Shown in pieces: positions 17,359 to 25,219 of a DNA stretch of 54,726 bases (the stretch's first letter is position 1; each line of letters opens with the position of its first letter). The stretch spans positions 1 to 54,726 of the forward strand of contig JAUYQH010000127.1 in the NCBI GenBank assembly GCA_030697365.1, in the 5' to 3' direction. The stretch is from Novosphingobium sp. (GTDB lineage Bacteria; Pseudomonadota; Alphaproteobacteria; Sphingomonadales; Sphingomonadaceae). A program made the translations under genes and the position numbers. The notes under the pieces are model-generated. The model was not told where the DNA came from. It made no database searches and saw only the letters and a list, made by a program, of their open reading frames with translations.

Positions 17359-18549
17359 ATGCGCCATCTGCTGTTCGCTTCGCCGCTCGTGCTCGCGCTC
17401 GCCGCGTGCGGACTCAACGGGACCGATCGCGACGAAGGTGGGAAGCAGGCCGGAGGCAGCGCCTCGCAATCGGCGCAGGCGAGCACCGCGGACTCGCTGC
17501 TCAGCCACGATCCCACCGGCAATGCCCCGCTTGACCCGGCGCTGGCCGACGACAAGCCGCGGCCGACGATGCAGGCGCAAGTCGTGCTCGATCGGCTGGG
17601 CTTCACTCCCGGCGTCGTCGACGGTGCGATGGGGATGTCCACGCGCAACGCGATCAAGGGCTTCCAGCAGGCCAACGATATCGCGGAATCAGGCGAACTG
17701 GACGAGGCGACCAAACGGGTGCTCGGCCAATGGTCGAACATCCCGGCGACGCGGGTGGTGACCATCCCCGCGGATTTTGCGGCCGGGCCTTTCTACGAAA
17801 CCCCGGACGAGCCGGAAGATCAGGCGAGGATGCCGGGGCTGGTCTATGAATCGCTCGACGAGAAGCTGGCCGAACGGTTTCACACCACGGTCGCGGTGCT
17901 GAAGGAGCTTAACCTCGCCGGGTCGCCGTCGACCAGCCCTTTGGTGACCCCCACGCCGACCCCCAGCGCGAGCAGCGCGGGTTTCACCCCAAAGCCGGGA
18001 CCAGCTTCGTTCTTTCGCGCCGGCCAGCAGATCCGCGTGCCCAACGTCGGTGCCGACCGGATCGACCCGGCCAGCGTCAAGGACGCTAACTGGCTGGCGA
18101 CGCTCAGAATGCTCGGCGTTGGCAGCGAGCAGCCTAAGGCGGACAAGATCGTGGTCGATAAGTCGTCCGGCACACTGCTCGCCTACGACACGGCGGGCAA
18201 GCTGATCGCCGCCTACACCGCGACGATGGGATCGACCAACGATCCGCTCCCGCTGGGCAACTGGAAGATTCTCGGCAAGGCGTTCAATCCGCCGTTCGCT
18301 TACAATCCCGATCTGTTCTGGGACGCCAAGGCCAGCGACGAGAAGGCCAAGCTACCGCCGGGTCCCAACGGGCCGGTCGGGGTGGTCTGGATCGACCTGT
18401 CGAAGGAGCACTACGGCATCCACGGGACGCCAAATCCCGAAACGATCGGTCGCGCCGAGAGCCACGGTTGCGTGCGCCTGACCAATTGGGACGCGGCCCG
18501 GCTGGCGCAGATGGTCTCGGGATCGACCAAGGTCAGCTTTGTGGCCTGA
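17359..18549 (+). CDS. L,D-transpeptidase (YkuD) lipoprotein with peptidoglycan-binding domain
   Basis: 396 residues. Signal sequence with lipobox LALAAC (Cys16). A low-complexity Gln/Ser/Ala stretch, then a PG_binding_1 domain (about residues 72-120, LDRLGFTPGVVDGAMGMSTRNAIKGFQQ). A LysM-like segment follows (YESLDEKLAERFHTTVAVLKELN, with RAGQQIRVPNV). The C-terminal YkuD domain has HGTPNPETIGRAESHGCVRLTN with catalytic Cys371 in SHGC. It would form 3-3 cross-links or attach lipoproteins to peptidoglycan in the periplasm. Start chosen at the signal peptide. An M23 peptidase starts 4 bases after the stop. Confidence 0.92.
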   Translation: MRHLLFASPLVLALAACGLNGTDRDEGGKQAGGSASQSAQASTADSLLSHDPTGNAPLDPALADDKPRPTMQAQVVLDRLGFTPGVVDGAMGMSTRNAIKGFQQANDIAESGELDEATKRVLGQWSNIPATRVVTIPADFAAGPFYETPDEPEDQARMPGLVYESLDEKLAERFHTTVAVLKELNLAGSPSTSPLVTPTPTPSASSAGFTPKPGPASFFRAGQQIRVPNVGADRIDPASVKDANWLATLRMLGVGSEQPKADKIVVDKSSGTLLAYDTAGKLIAAYTATMGSTNDPLPLGNWKILGKAFNPPFAYNPDLFWDAKASDEKAKLPPGPNGPVGVVWIDLSKEHYGIHGTPNPETIGRAESHGCVRLTNWDAARLAQMVSGSTKVSFVA

Positions 18550-18553
18550 GCCG

Positions 18554-19198
18554 ATGACCGAATGGCGCCGAATCGCGAAGATTGTTACGACCACTTTTCT
18601 GGTCACGTCGGCGGCGTGGTTGATCGGCGGGGCGATCCTGTTCGAGCGCCTGCGCCATCCTACCGACGGATATGGCTCCGCGCCGATGCTTTCCGGAGGC
18701 ACATCTGCGCCTGCGGCAGCGAAACCGGCACTAGCAGCCGCTGTCATGGGGCCAGCCAATGTACCCAGGTTGGTGATCCCGGTCAGCGGTGTGCGCCGCG
18801 AGCAACTCGCCGATACTTTCACCCAGTCGCGCGAAGACGGCGCGCGGGTCCACAACGCGATCGACATCATGGCCCCGCTGGGCACGCCGGTAATCGCCGC
18901 GGCAGCGGGGCAGGTGGAAAAGGTGTTCGTTTCGGCGCGCGGCGGCAACACCATCTACGTCCGCTCACCCGATCGCACGCTGATCTATTACTACGCCCAC
19001 CTCGACGCCTACGCGCCGGGGCTGGTCGAAAAGCAGGCGGTACGCCAGGGCCAGCCGCTGGGCACCGTAGGCTTCAGCGGCGACGCCAGCCCCGATGCGC
19101 CGCATCTTCATTTCGAGGTACAGCAAACCTTGCCGCAGGCAGGGTGGTGGCAGGGCAAGATCTCGATCAATCCCTATCCACTGCTGATGCGCAGATAG
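18554..19198 (+). CDS. M23-family metallopeptidase, membrane anchored
   Basis: 214 residues. One N-terminal transmembrane segment (TTTFLVTSAAWLIGGAILF, about residues 11-29), a Pro/Ala linker, then a LytM/M23 domain with the zinc ligands in VHNAIDIMAP (His and Asp) and HLHFEV. The GNTIYVRSPD and TVGFSGDA segments are also typical. LytM proteins cut peptide crosslinks or activate amidases; all zinc ligands are retained. It follows the L,D-transpeptidase by 4 bases, suggesting joint action on peptidoglycan. Confidence 0.9.
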   Translation: MTEWRRIAKIVTTTFLVTSAAWLIGGAILFERLRHPTDGYGSAPMLSGGTSAPAAAKPALAAAVMGPANVPRLVIPVSGVRREQLADTFTQSREDGARVHNAIDIMAPLGTPVIAAAAGQVEKVFVSARGGNTIYVRSPDRTLIYYYAHLDAYAPGLVEKQAVRQGQPLGTVGFSGDASPDAPHLHFEVQQTLPQAGWWQGKISINPYPLLMRR

Positions 19199-19213
19199 GG
19201 TCCGGCGACAGGC

Positions 19214-19573
19214 TTAGTGCTTGTCCGAACTCCGGCTCAACACACAGCGCGTAGATCTCGGGGTGCCATCCCCGTCGAGCACCCGCAGAAATCTCTCGCG
19301 CAAGCGCACCAGCCGAGTGCCCGCCAATGGGCCGGACGTCATTTCCACCGTGCCTCCGGTCAGTAGGTAAGTTCCGCGTGTCCCATCGGATGCCACATAG
19401 CGCGATGCGGTGGTCACCGCGAAACTGATGCGAGGATCGGCCACCGCCAATTGCGAACCGGGCTCCGTGGGCCTCTCGCAAACATAGCGGCCCAGCGTCA
19501 GGGTGGACAGGGGTCCCGCTGCGGCAATCACGCACAAAGCCACCGGAACTATCAGCAGGGCACGGCGGACCAT
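19214..19573 (-). CDS. Hypothetical exported protein
   Basis: 119 residues with an N-terminal signal or anchor (RRALLIVPVALCVIAAAGPLS). The rest is beta-rich (SFAVTTASRYVAS, YLLTGGTVEMTSGPLAGTRLVRL, RFLRVLDGDG). Two cysteines (CERP and RCVLS) could form a disulfide in the periplasm. No family recognised. It converges with the M23 gene and is divergent from efp. Confidence 0.65.
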   Translation of the reverse strand: MVRRALLIVPVALCVIAAAGPLSTLTLGRYVCERPTEPGSQLAVADPRISFAVTTASRYVASDGTRGTYLLTGGTVEMTSGPLAGTRLVRLRERFLRVLDGDGTPRSTRCVLSRSSDKH

Positions 19574-19735
19574 CCGGCAAACTCCACAAGGTGTTGATTT
19601 CGTGCGGGCGATCCCCTGCCGCTACTGGACGACTCGTAGCATCCTCGACCGGTTTTCGCCACCCCGCTTGCCGGGCTCGACCCGCTCGGCTAAGGGCCGC
19701 GCCCGACCGTTCTCCCGAACAAGGCTCTTTCCACC

Positions 19736-20299
19736 ATGAAGATCTCCGGCGTGGACATCCGTCCCGGCAACATTCTCGAATACGAAAAAGGCATCTGGAA
19801 GGTCGCCAAGACCCAGCACACCCAGCCGGGCAAGGGCGGGGCGTTCATGCAGGTCGAGATGAAAAACCTGATCGACGGGCGCAAGACCAACGTCCGCTTT
19901 CGCAGCCAGGACACGATCGAGCGTGTCCGGCTCGACACCAAGGATTTCCAGTACCTCTACGCCGAGGGCGACAGCCTGGTGTTCATGGACAAGGACACAT
20001 ACGACCAGATCCAGCTGCCGGCCGACCTTCTGGGCGATGCTGCGGCGTTCCTTCAGGACGGCATGGAGGTGAGCCTGGAGATGTGGGAAGAGCGCCCGAT
20101 CTCGGTCCAGCTGCCCGAACAGGTCGAGGCGACGATCGTCGAGGCCGACGCGGTCGTCAAAGGCCAGACCGCGTCGTCCAGCTTCAAGCCCGCGCTGCTC
20201 GATAACGGCGTCCGGGTAATGGTCCCGCCGCACATCGGCAGCGGCACACGGATCGTGGTCGACGTCTATGAGCGGACTTACGTCGGCAAGGTTAGCTAA
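19736..20299 (+). CDS. efp: Elongation factor P
   Basis: 187 residues. Relieves ribosome stalling at polyproline motifs, binding between P and E sites. N-terminal KOW-like domain with Lys33 in QPGKGGAF, the residue that in E. coli EF-P is beta-lysylated; no epmA/epmB genes are in the window. Domain II ([26 protein letters not shown]) and domain III ([23 protein letters not shown]) complete the protein. suhB begins 6 bases after the stop. Confidence 0.96.
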   Translation: MKISGVDIRPGNILEYEKGIWKVAKTQHTQPGKGGAFMQVEMKNLIDGRKTNVRFRSQDTIERVRLDTKDFQYLYAEGDSLVFMDKDTYDQIQLPADLLGDAAAFLQDGMEVSLEMWEERPISVQLPEQVEATIVEADAVVKGQTASSSFKPALLDNGVRVMVPPHIGSGTRIVVDVYERTYVGKVS

Positions 20300-20305
20300 A
20301 CCCAC

Positions 20306-21133
20306 ATGGCAGTCGTATCCGGCCTGATCCGCGTGATGGAAAAGGCGGCCCGCAAGGCCGGCCAGCGCCTGCGCCGCGATTTCGGCGAAGTCGAGCATCT
20401 CCAGGTCAGCCGCAAGGGGCCGTCGGACTTCGTCTCGAAGGCTGATCAGGCTGCCGAACGCACGATCTACGACGAACTGCGCCAGGCGCGCCCCGATTGG
20501 GGCTTCCTGCTCGAGGAGGCGGGCGAAATCCCCGGCGCCGAGGGCAAACCGCGCTGGGTCGTCGATCCGCTCGACGGAACCAGCAATTTTCTCCACGGCA
20601 TGCCCCATTTCGCGATCTCCATCGCCGCGCAGGAAGCCAAGCCCGACGGTTCGGGCTGGGGCGACGTCATCGCCGGGCTCGTCTACCAGCCGATCACCGA
20701 CGAGAGCTTCTGGGCCGAAAAGACCCGCGGCGCGTGGCTTCAGGACAAGCGCCTGCGAGTGTCGGCGCGGCGCCGGCTCGATGACGCGCTGGTCGCCACC
20801 GGCATCCCCTATGGCGGGCATGGCAATTTCGCCGAATGGACCGCAGTGGCCAATGCGATCGGGCCGCAGGTTGCGGGCATCCGCCGCTTCGGCGCCGCCT
20901 CGCTCGATCTCGCGTGGGTTGCGGCGGGGCGCTACGACGGGTTCTGGGAGCAGGGCCTGAGCCCATGGGACACCGCCGCGGGGTGCCTGCTGGTGCGTGA
21001 AGCGGGCGGCTTCGTAACCGATTTCCGCGGCCGCTCGCAGCCGGTGTGCGATATCGAGGTGCTGGCGGGCAACGACGCGCTTCATTCCAAGCTCCACAAG
21101 ATCCTGGTCGGCGCGCTCAAGCCAGCGGCTTGA
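20306..21133 (+). CDS. suhB: Inositol-1-monophosphatase family protein (SuhB)
   Basis: 275 residues of the Mg-dependent, Li-sensitive phosphatase superfamily. Motif 1 is WVVDPLDGTSNFLHGMP near residue 85, the FLLEEAGEI segment gives another metal-binding Glu, and motif 2 is SPWDTAAGCLLVREAGG near residue 215. SuhB acts on inositol phosphates and, in E. coli, joins the rRNA antitermination complex. Directly follows efp (6-base gap), probably co-transcribed. Confidence 0.92.
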   Translation: MAVVSGLIRVMEKAARKAGQRLRRDFGEVEHLQVSRKGPSDFVSKADQAAERTIYDELRQARPDWGFLLEEAGEIPGAEGKPRWVVDPLDGTSNFLHGMPHFAISIAAQEAKPDGSGWGDVIAGLVYQPITDESFWAEKTRGAWLQDKRLRVSARRRLDDALVATGIPYGGHGNFAEWTAVANAIGPQVAGIRRFGAASLDLAWVAAGRYDGFWEQGLSPWDTAAGCLLVREAGGFVTDFRGRSQPVCDIEVLAGNDALHSKLHKILVGALKPAA

Positions 21134-21143
21134 TGGATCGGCC

Positions 21144-21172
21144 TTGAAGGACTTCGGGTGCGCGGTTAAGGC
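21144..21172 (+). promoter_or_regulatory. Sigma-70-type promoter for tRNA-Leu
   Basis: TTGAAG (21144-21149), 17-base spacer, TAAGGC (21167-21172), ending 16 bases before the mature tRNA. Spacing matches the two other tRNA promoters in the window. Confidence 0.5.
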
Positions 21173-21188
21173 CGCCCCGCGCTCAGGG

Positions 21189-21272
21189 GCCCCTGTGGCG
21201 GAATGGTAGACGCGAACGACTCAAAATCGTTTGTCGCAAGACGTGCCCGTTCGAGTCGGGCCAGGGGCACCA
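21189..21272 (+). tRNA. tRNA-Leu (anticodon CAA), CCA encoded
   Basis: Class II tRNA of 84 nt: acceptor GCCCCTG/CAGGGGC, anticodon stem AACGA/TCGTT with loop CTCAAAA (anticodon CAA), a short variable arm (TGTCGCAAGACG) and T-arm with TTCGAGT. Discriminator A at 21269; CCA at 21270-21272. Confidence 0.96.
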
Positions 21273-21589
21273 GGCGGCCGAGTTCGGCGTAGCTTCAGCG
21301 AGCAGAAGTTTGTTCGCGATGGACAAGCTCCGGACGATCGAGCAGCGGAGCGGAGCGGCCAGCTACGACCAGGGTCACGGGGTCCGCCAGCAGGCTGCAT
21401 CGCAGGGAGCAACCACCCAGGCGGGTGGTGCAGACAATTCGAGCCAGGCGCAGTAGCCACCGGCTGCAAGCGCGCCGGCATTGCCGGAAGCCTGCTTGGC
21501 GAGCCGCGCGCGGGGGTGGATTGTGGCAAGTTACGGCCGCCGGGAGAAGGGGGCTCCCGACGGCCGCGTTTCTCCTCCCCAGGAGCTGA
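21273..21589. other. Intergenic stretch without a supported gene
   Basis: 317 bases between tRNA-Leu and isocitrate lyase. A possible 45-codon frame at 21319-21456 (MDKLRTIEQRSGAASYDQGH..., Gln/Ala/Ser rich) lacks a clear ribosome-binding site and is not called. The right part holds the isocitrate lyase terminator hairpin. Confidence 0.6.
21534..21566 (-). terminator. Terminator hairpin downstream of isocitrate lyase
   Basis: CGGCCG (21534-21539) pairs with 21561-21566 and CGGGAG (21541-21546) with CTCCCG (21554-21559), with one C-A mismatch between the two helices and a 7-base loop. It lies 24 bases beyond the aceA stop. No U-run follows on the minus strand. Confidence 0.6.
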
Positions 21590-23185
21590 TCAGGCCGCGA
21601 ACTGGTTCATCGTATTGTGGCTGCCGCCTGCCTTGAGCGCGGCTTCGCCGGCGAAATAGTCCTTGTGGTCGTCGCCGATATCGCTGCCCGACATGTTCTG
21701 GTGTTTCACGCAGGCGATGCCCTGGCGGATTTCCTCGCGCTGGACGTTCTTGACGTAGCCGAGCATCCCTGCCTCGCCGAAGTATTCGCGCGCCAGGTTG
21801 TCGGTGCTGAGCGCCGCGGTGTGGTAGGTCGGCAGCGTGATCAGGTGGTGGAAGATGCCCGCCCGCTTGGCCGAATCGCGCTGGAAGGTTCGAATGCGGT
21901 TGTCGGCCTCGACCGCCAGTTCATCCTGGTCGTATTCGGCGCTCATCAGCTTGGCGCGGTCGTAGCCCGCCATGTTCTGGCCTTCGGCAAGCCAGGCGTC
22001 ATAGACCTGCTGGCGAAAGTTGAGTGTCCAGTTGAAGCTGGGCGAGTTGTTGTAGGCAAGCTTGGCGTTGGGCACGACCTCGCGGATGCGGTCGACCATC
22101 GAGGCGATCTGCTCGATATGCGGCTTCTCGGTCTCGATCCAGATCAGGTCCGCTCCGTTCTGAAGGCTGGTAATGCAATCGAGCACGCAGCGATCTTCGC
22201 CCGTGCCGGGGCGGAACTGGTAGAGGTTCGAGGGCAGCCGCCGTGGACGCAGCAGTTTGCCGTCGCGGTTGAGGATGACGTCGCCATTGCGAGCGGTGGC
22301 CGGATCGATTTCCTCGCAATCGAGGAAGCTGTTGTACTGGTCGCCGATGTCGCCCGGCTGTTTTGAAACCGCAATCTGCTTGGTCAGCCCCGCGCCGAGG
22401 CTGTCGGTGCGCGCGACGATGATCCCGTCGTCGATGCCGAGCTCGAGAAAGGCGTAGCGGCAGGCGCGGATCTTGGCGTTGAAGTCCTCGTGCGGGACGG
22501 TGACCTTGCCATCCTGGTGGCCGCACTGCTTTTCGTCGGAAACCTGGTTTTCGATCTGGAGCGCGCAGGCGCCCGCTTCGATCATCTTCTTGGCGAGGAG
22601 GTACGTCGCCTCGGCGTTGCCGAAGCCCGCGTCGATGTCGGCGATGATCGGGACGACGTGGGTTTCGTGGTTGTCGATCGCCTGCTGAAGGCGTGCCGCC
22701 TCAACCGCGTTGCCCGCGTCGCGCGCCTTGTCGAGATCCCGGAAAAGCATACCCAGTTCGCGCGCGTCGGCCTGGCGTAGGAACGTGTAGATCTCCTCGA
22801 TCAGCGCCGGCACGCTGGTCTTTTCATGCATCGACTGGTCTGGCAGCGGGCCGAAGTCGCTGCGCAGCGCGGCGATCATCCAGCCTGAAAGGTAGATGTA
22901 GCGGCCCTTCGTGGTGCCGAAGTGCTTCTTGATGCTGATCATCTTCTGCTGGGCGATGAACCCGTGCCAGCAGCCGAGCGACGGGGTGTAGGCAGCGGGG
23001 TCGGCGTCATAGGCGGCCATGTCGTCGCGCATGATCCGGGCAGTGTAACGGGCGATATCGAGCCCGGTGCGGAAGCGGTTCTGCGCGCGCATCCGGGCGA
23101 CGGACTCGGCGCCGATCCCGTCCCACGTGCCGTTGTGCTGGCGGATCAGGGCATCAGTCTGCGCGATGTCTTGCGAATAGGTCAT
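21590..23185 (-). CDS. aceA: Isocitrate lyase (long form)
   Basis: Cleaves isocitrate to glyoxylate and succinate, the first step of the glyoxylate shunt for growth on C2 compounds and fatty acids. 531 residues, the length of the long bacterial/eukaryal-like form rather than the ~430-residue E. coli type. Catalytic Cys221 is in DEKQCGHQDGKVTVP; PIIADIDAGFGNAEATY carries the metal-binding acids, and FNWTLNF and LPTYHTAAL occur further on. The ATG at 23185 follows GAGGA on the minus strand; the open frame further upstream has no family similarity. No malate synthase is in the window. Divergent from a ScfR-type regulator with 136 bases between starts. Confidence 0.96.
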   Translation of the reverse strand: MTYSQDIAQTDALIRQHNGTWDGIGAESVARMRAQNRFRTGLDIARYTARIMRDDMAAYDADPAAYTPSLGCWHGFIAQQKMISIKKHFGTTKGRYIYLSGWMIAALRSDFGPLPDQSMHEKTSVPALIEEIYTFLRQADARELGMLFRDLDKARDAGNAVEAARLQQAIDNHETHVVPIIADIDAGFGNAEATYLLAKKMIEAGACALQIENQVSDEKQCGHQDGKVTVPHEDFNAKIRACRYAFLELGIDDGIIVARTDSLGAGLTKQIAVSKQPGDIGDQYNSFLDCEEIDPATARNGDVILNRDGKLLRPRRLPSNLYQFRPGTGEDRCVLDCITSLQNGADLIWIETEKPHIEQIASMVDRIREVVPNAKLAYNNSPSFNWTLNFRQQVYDAWLAEGQNMAGYDRAKLMSAEYDQDELAVEADNRIRTFQRDSAKRAGIFHHLITLPTYHTAALSTDNLAREYFGEAGMLGYVKNVQREEIRQGIACVKHQNMSGSDIGDDHKDYFAGEAALKAGGSHNTMNQFAA

Positions 23186-23249
23186 GGCGTCCTCGATTGG
23201 ATGTCGTTGGGCATCCAGTAGCACCGTAGCCGCTGACGAAGTAACACTC

Positions 23250-23325
23250 TTACAAAAAATGATGTGATAATGCAGCAAAGCCGCGTACACTATTTGTCGT
23301 AATGTATGGAAATTTACAAAAATGA
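23250..23325. promoter_or_regulatory. Direct repeats in the aceA-regulator intergenic region, candidate operators
   Basis: Near-identical words TTACAAAAAATGA (23250-23262) and TTACAAAAATGA (23314-23325) lie 64 bases apart, in an AT-rich island between divergent aceA and its likely regulator. The second copy covers the regulator's own start codon, which would suit autoregulation. RamB/ScfR regulators bind AT-rich TTTGCAAA-like sites near glyoxylate genes in other bacteria (established for Corynebacterium RamB), so these are plausible operators. Confidence 0.45.
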
Positions 23326-24698
23326 CTGAGCAGTCCCTCTTCGCCGGACCCCATGTCCGCCGAATTCGCCGCCGCGAAGGGCTGACCCAGGCGGCAATGG
23401 CGGCAACGCTGGGCATCTCGGCCAGCTATCTCAACCTGATCGAGCGCAATCAGCGTCCATTGTCGGCGCGGTTGCTGCTGGGGATGGCCCAGCATTTCGA
23501 CTTCGATCCGCGCACCTTGGGCAGCCATGAAGAAGCTGGCGGTATCGACGGGTTGCGCCGTCGTCTCGCCGATACGCTTTTCGACGATCTCGTTATCGAC
23601 CGCGACGAAGTGGTCGAATGGCTCAACGCCGCGCCGCAGGCGGCAGTGGCTTTCGCCCGGCTCTATGACCGCGCCGCGACCACGCAGGAAGGCGAGGGGG
23701 TGGACCCGACCCTGCTCGCGCGACGCGAGATCGAGCGCTGGCGCAATCACTTTGCCGACCTCGATGCCGCTGCGGAGGAACTGGCCGACGAACTGCGCCT
23801 GTCCGAAGGCGAGATCGGTGCGGCGATGGCCGAGCGCCTGCGCCGCCGCCACCAGCTGTCGCTGCGCATTCTCCCGGCCGAGGTCATGCCCGATCACTTG
23901 CGCCGGCTCGACCTCCACGCGCGACAGCTCCAGCTTGCCGAGATGCTCGACCCCGCCTCGCGCACCTTCCAGATGGCGATACAGCTCGCCCAGCTCGAGC
24001 AGAGCGATGCGGTGCGCGCGCTGGTCGATGGCGCGGCGTTGCCCGATCGGGCGGCGCAGCGGCTGTTCCAGCGCCATCTCTACGCCTACTTCGCCGCGGC
24101 GCTGATCATGCCCTATGGCCGCTTCCTGCGCGCCTGCGAGGCCAGTGGCTACGATCTGCCGCTGCTTCAGCGCCGCTTCGGCGTCGGCTTCGAGCAACTC
24201 GCCCACCGGCTGACGACATTGCAGCGGGTCGGCCAGCGGGGCCTGCCTTTCTTCATGCTGCGGATCGACCGGGCGGGGCAGATCTCGAAACGTTTTGCCG
24301 GGGCCAGCGGAGCGCTGTTCCTCGAAAGCCCCGAAAGCTGCCCGCTGTGGAGCGTGCACGCCGCCTTCGAGCGGGCGGGGCGGATGGGGGCCGAGCAGGT
24401 CGCGCTCGAAGACGGCACGCGCTGGTTCTCGCTGGCGCGGACCGTCCAGGCGAGCGGGGCGAGCCGGGGCGGGCAGGCGGAATTCGTCGTCGCGCTGGGA
24501 CTGGAAGCCTCGCTCGCCGGGCAACTGGCCGCTGCGCGGGGCCTCTCTTTGCGCGTCGAGGATGCGACCCCGATCGGCCCGGGCTGCGCGCGGTGCCATC
24601 GCCTCGCCTGCATGCAACGCTCGCTTCCACCACGTGGCGCGGCATTGAGATTCGACGATCGCGCCCGCGGCCTCACTCCGTTCGTTTTCGGCAGTTAA
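23322..24698 (+). CDS. ScfR/RamB-type transcriptional regulator of short-chain fatty-acid/glyoxylate metabolism
   Basis: 458 residues. N-terminal XRE helix-turn-helix (about residues 10-65, RRREGLTQAAMAATLGISASYLNLIE). The middle resembles the ImmA/IrrE-Peptidase_M78 region, but the metal HExxH is absent: the equivalent helix reads LFQRHLYAYFAAALIMPYGRFL, so proteolysis is unlikely. The C-terminal ScfR (DUF2083-like) domain has CPLWSVHAAFERAGRM and a Cys set GPGCARCHRLACMQR near residue 425. RamB-like proteins sense acetate or propionate status. Its divergent position beside aceA supports control of isocitrate lyase. Confidence 0.85.
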   Translation: MTEQSLFAGPHVRRIRRREGLTQAAMAATLGISASYLNLIERNQRPLSARLLLGMAQHFDFDPRTLGSHEEAGGIDGLRRRLADTLFDDLVIDRDEVVEWLNAAPQAAVAFARLYDRAATTQEGEGVDPTLLARREIERWRNHFADLDAAAEELADELRLSEGEIGAAMAERLRRRHQLSLRILPAEVMPDHLRRLDLHARQLQLAEMLDPASRTFQMAIQLAQLEQSDAVRALVDGAALPDRAAQRLFQRHLYAYFAAALIMPYGRFLRACEASGYDLPLLQRRFGVGFEQLAHRLTTLQRVGQRGLPFFMLRIDRAGQISKRFAGASGALFLESPESCPLWSVHAAFERAGRMGAEQVALEDGTRWFSLARTVQASGASRGGQAEFVVALGLEASLAGQLAAARGLSLRVEDATPIGPGCARCHRLACMQRSLPPRGAALRFDDRARGLTPFVFGS

Positions 24699-24782
24699 CC
24701 ATCACCGCTGGAACCGCGCGGTGCGGACCGGCGTTGTTGGGGCACGAGCGGGCCTCCGTGGCCTGGAAAAGGGGAGCCTGAT

Positions 24783-25067
24783 ATGACCGAAGAACGCATC
24801 ACCGAGGTCGAGACACCCTCGGGCAACGTGCACACCACGCACACCGTGGTCGAAAGTGACCGACGTGGAGGTGGATCGGGCTGGCTGATCGCAATCGTCC
24901 TGATTCTGGCGGTTCTGGTCGGGGGATACTTCCTGATGCAGGGGACCAATGCCTCAGCCAACAAGGACAACGCGATTGCTGGCGCTGCCAACGATGTTGG
25001 CGATGCTGCGCAGAAGGTCGGCAATGCCGCCGAGAACGCGGTGAAGAAACTGGACGACGGAAACTAA
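24783..25067 (+). CDS. Small single-pass membrane protein
   Basis: 94 residues. A polar acidic N-terminus (TEERITEVETPSGNVHTTHTVVESDRRGG), one transmembrane helix (WLIAIVLILAVLVGGYFLM, about residues 34-52) and an Ala/Asn/Lys-rich tail (NDVGDAAQKVGNAAENAVKKLDD) with helical repeat character. It probably sits in the inner membrane with the tail outside. The GGGG-spaced TTHTVVE motif recurs in small sphingomonad proteins from memory, but no function is known. Ribosome-binding site AAGGGGAG lies 7 bases upstream of the ATG. Confidence 0.75.
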   Translation: MTEERITEVETPSGNVHTTHTVVESDRRGGGSGWLIAIVLILAVLVGGYFLMQGTNASANKDNAIAGAANDVGDAAQKVGNAAENAVKKLDDGN

Positions 25068-25104
25068 GCGCGTACCCGACAATACCCGGCAGTGACGCTT
25101 TTTC

Positions 25105-25135
25105 TTACACCGCGCGAACTCTTCGGGCGGTGTAA
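25105..25135. promoter_or_regulatory. Perfect dyad upstream of the sugar transferase operon
   Basis: TTACACCGC (25105-25113) and GCGGTGTAA (25127-25135) form a perfect 9-bp inverted repeat with a 13-base centre. It lies 38 bases after the small membrane protein stop and 84 bases before the sugar transferase. Without a U-run it may be a terminator stem or an operator; a clear sigma-54 site for PrsR could not be found beside it. Confidence 0.4.
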
Positions 25136-25219
25136 AATTTACCGACATTTTACCCCTGGCCCCTAGACCGGCGAGGTTCCGCGGATCGTCCGCGGTGCCA
25201 AGCGAGGTTCGGCCCGGCG

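Noticed and set aside
21319..21456. 45-codon frame between tRNA-Leu and isocitrate lyase
   Set aside because: No clear ribosome-binding site and a biased Gln/Ala/Ser composition; not enough to call a gene.
25140..25190. Possible sigma-54 (-24/-12) site before the sugar transferase operon
   Set aside because: TGGCCCCTAGACCGGC has GG and GC one base off the required spacing; the match is too weak to report as a site.
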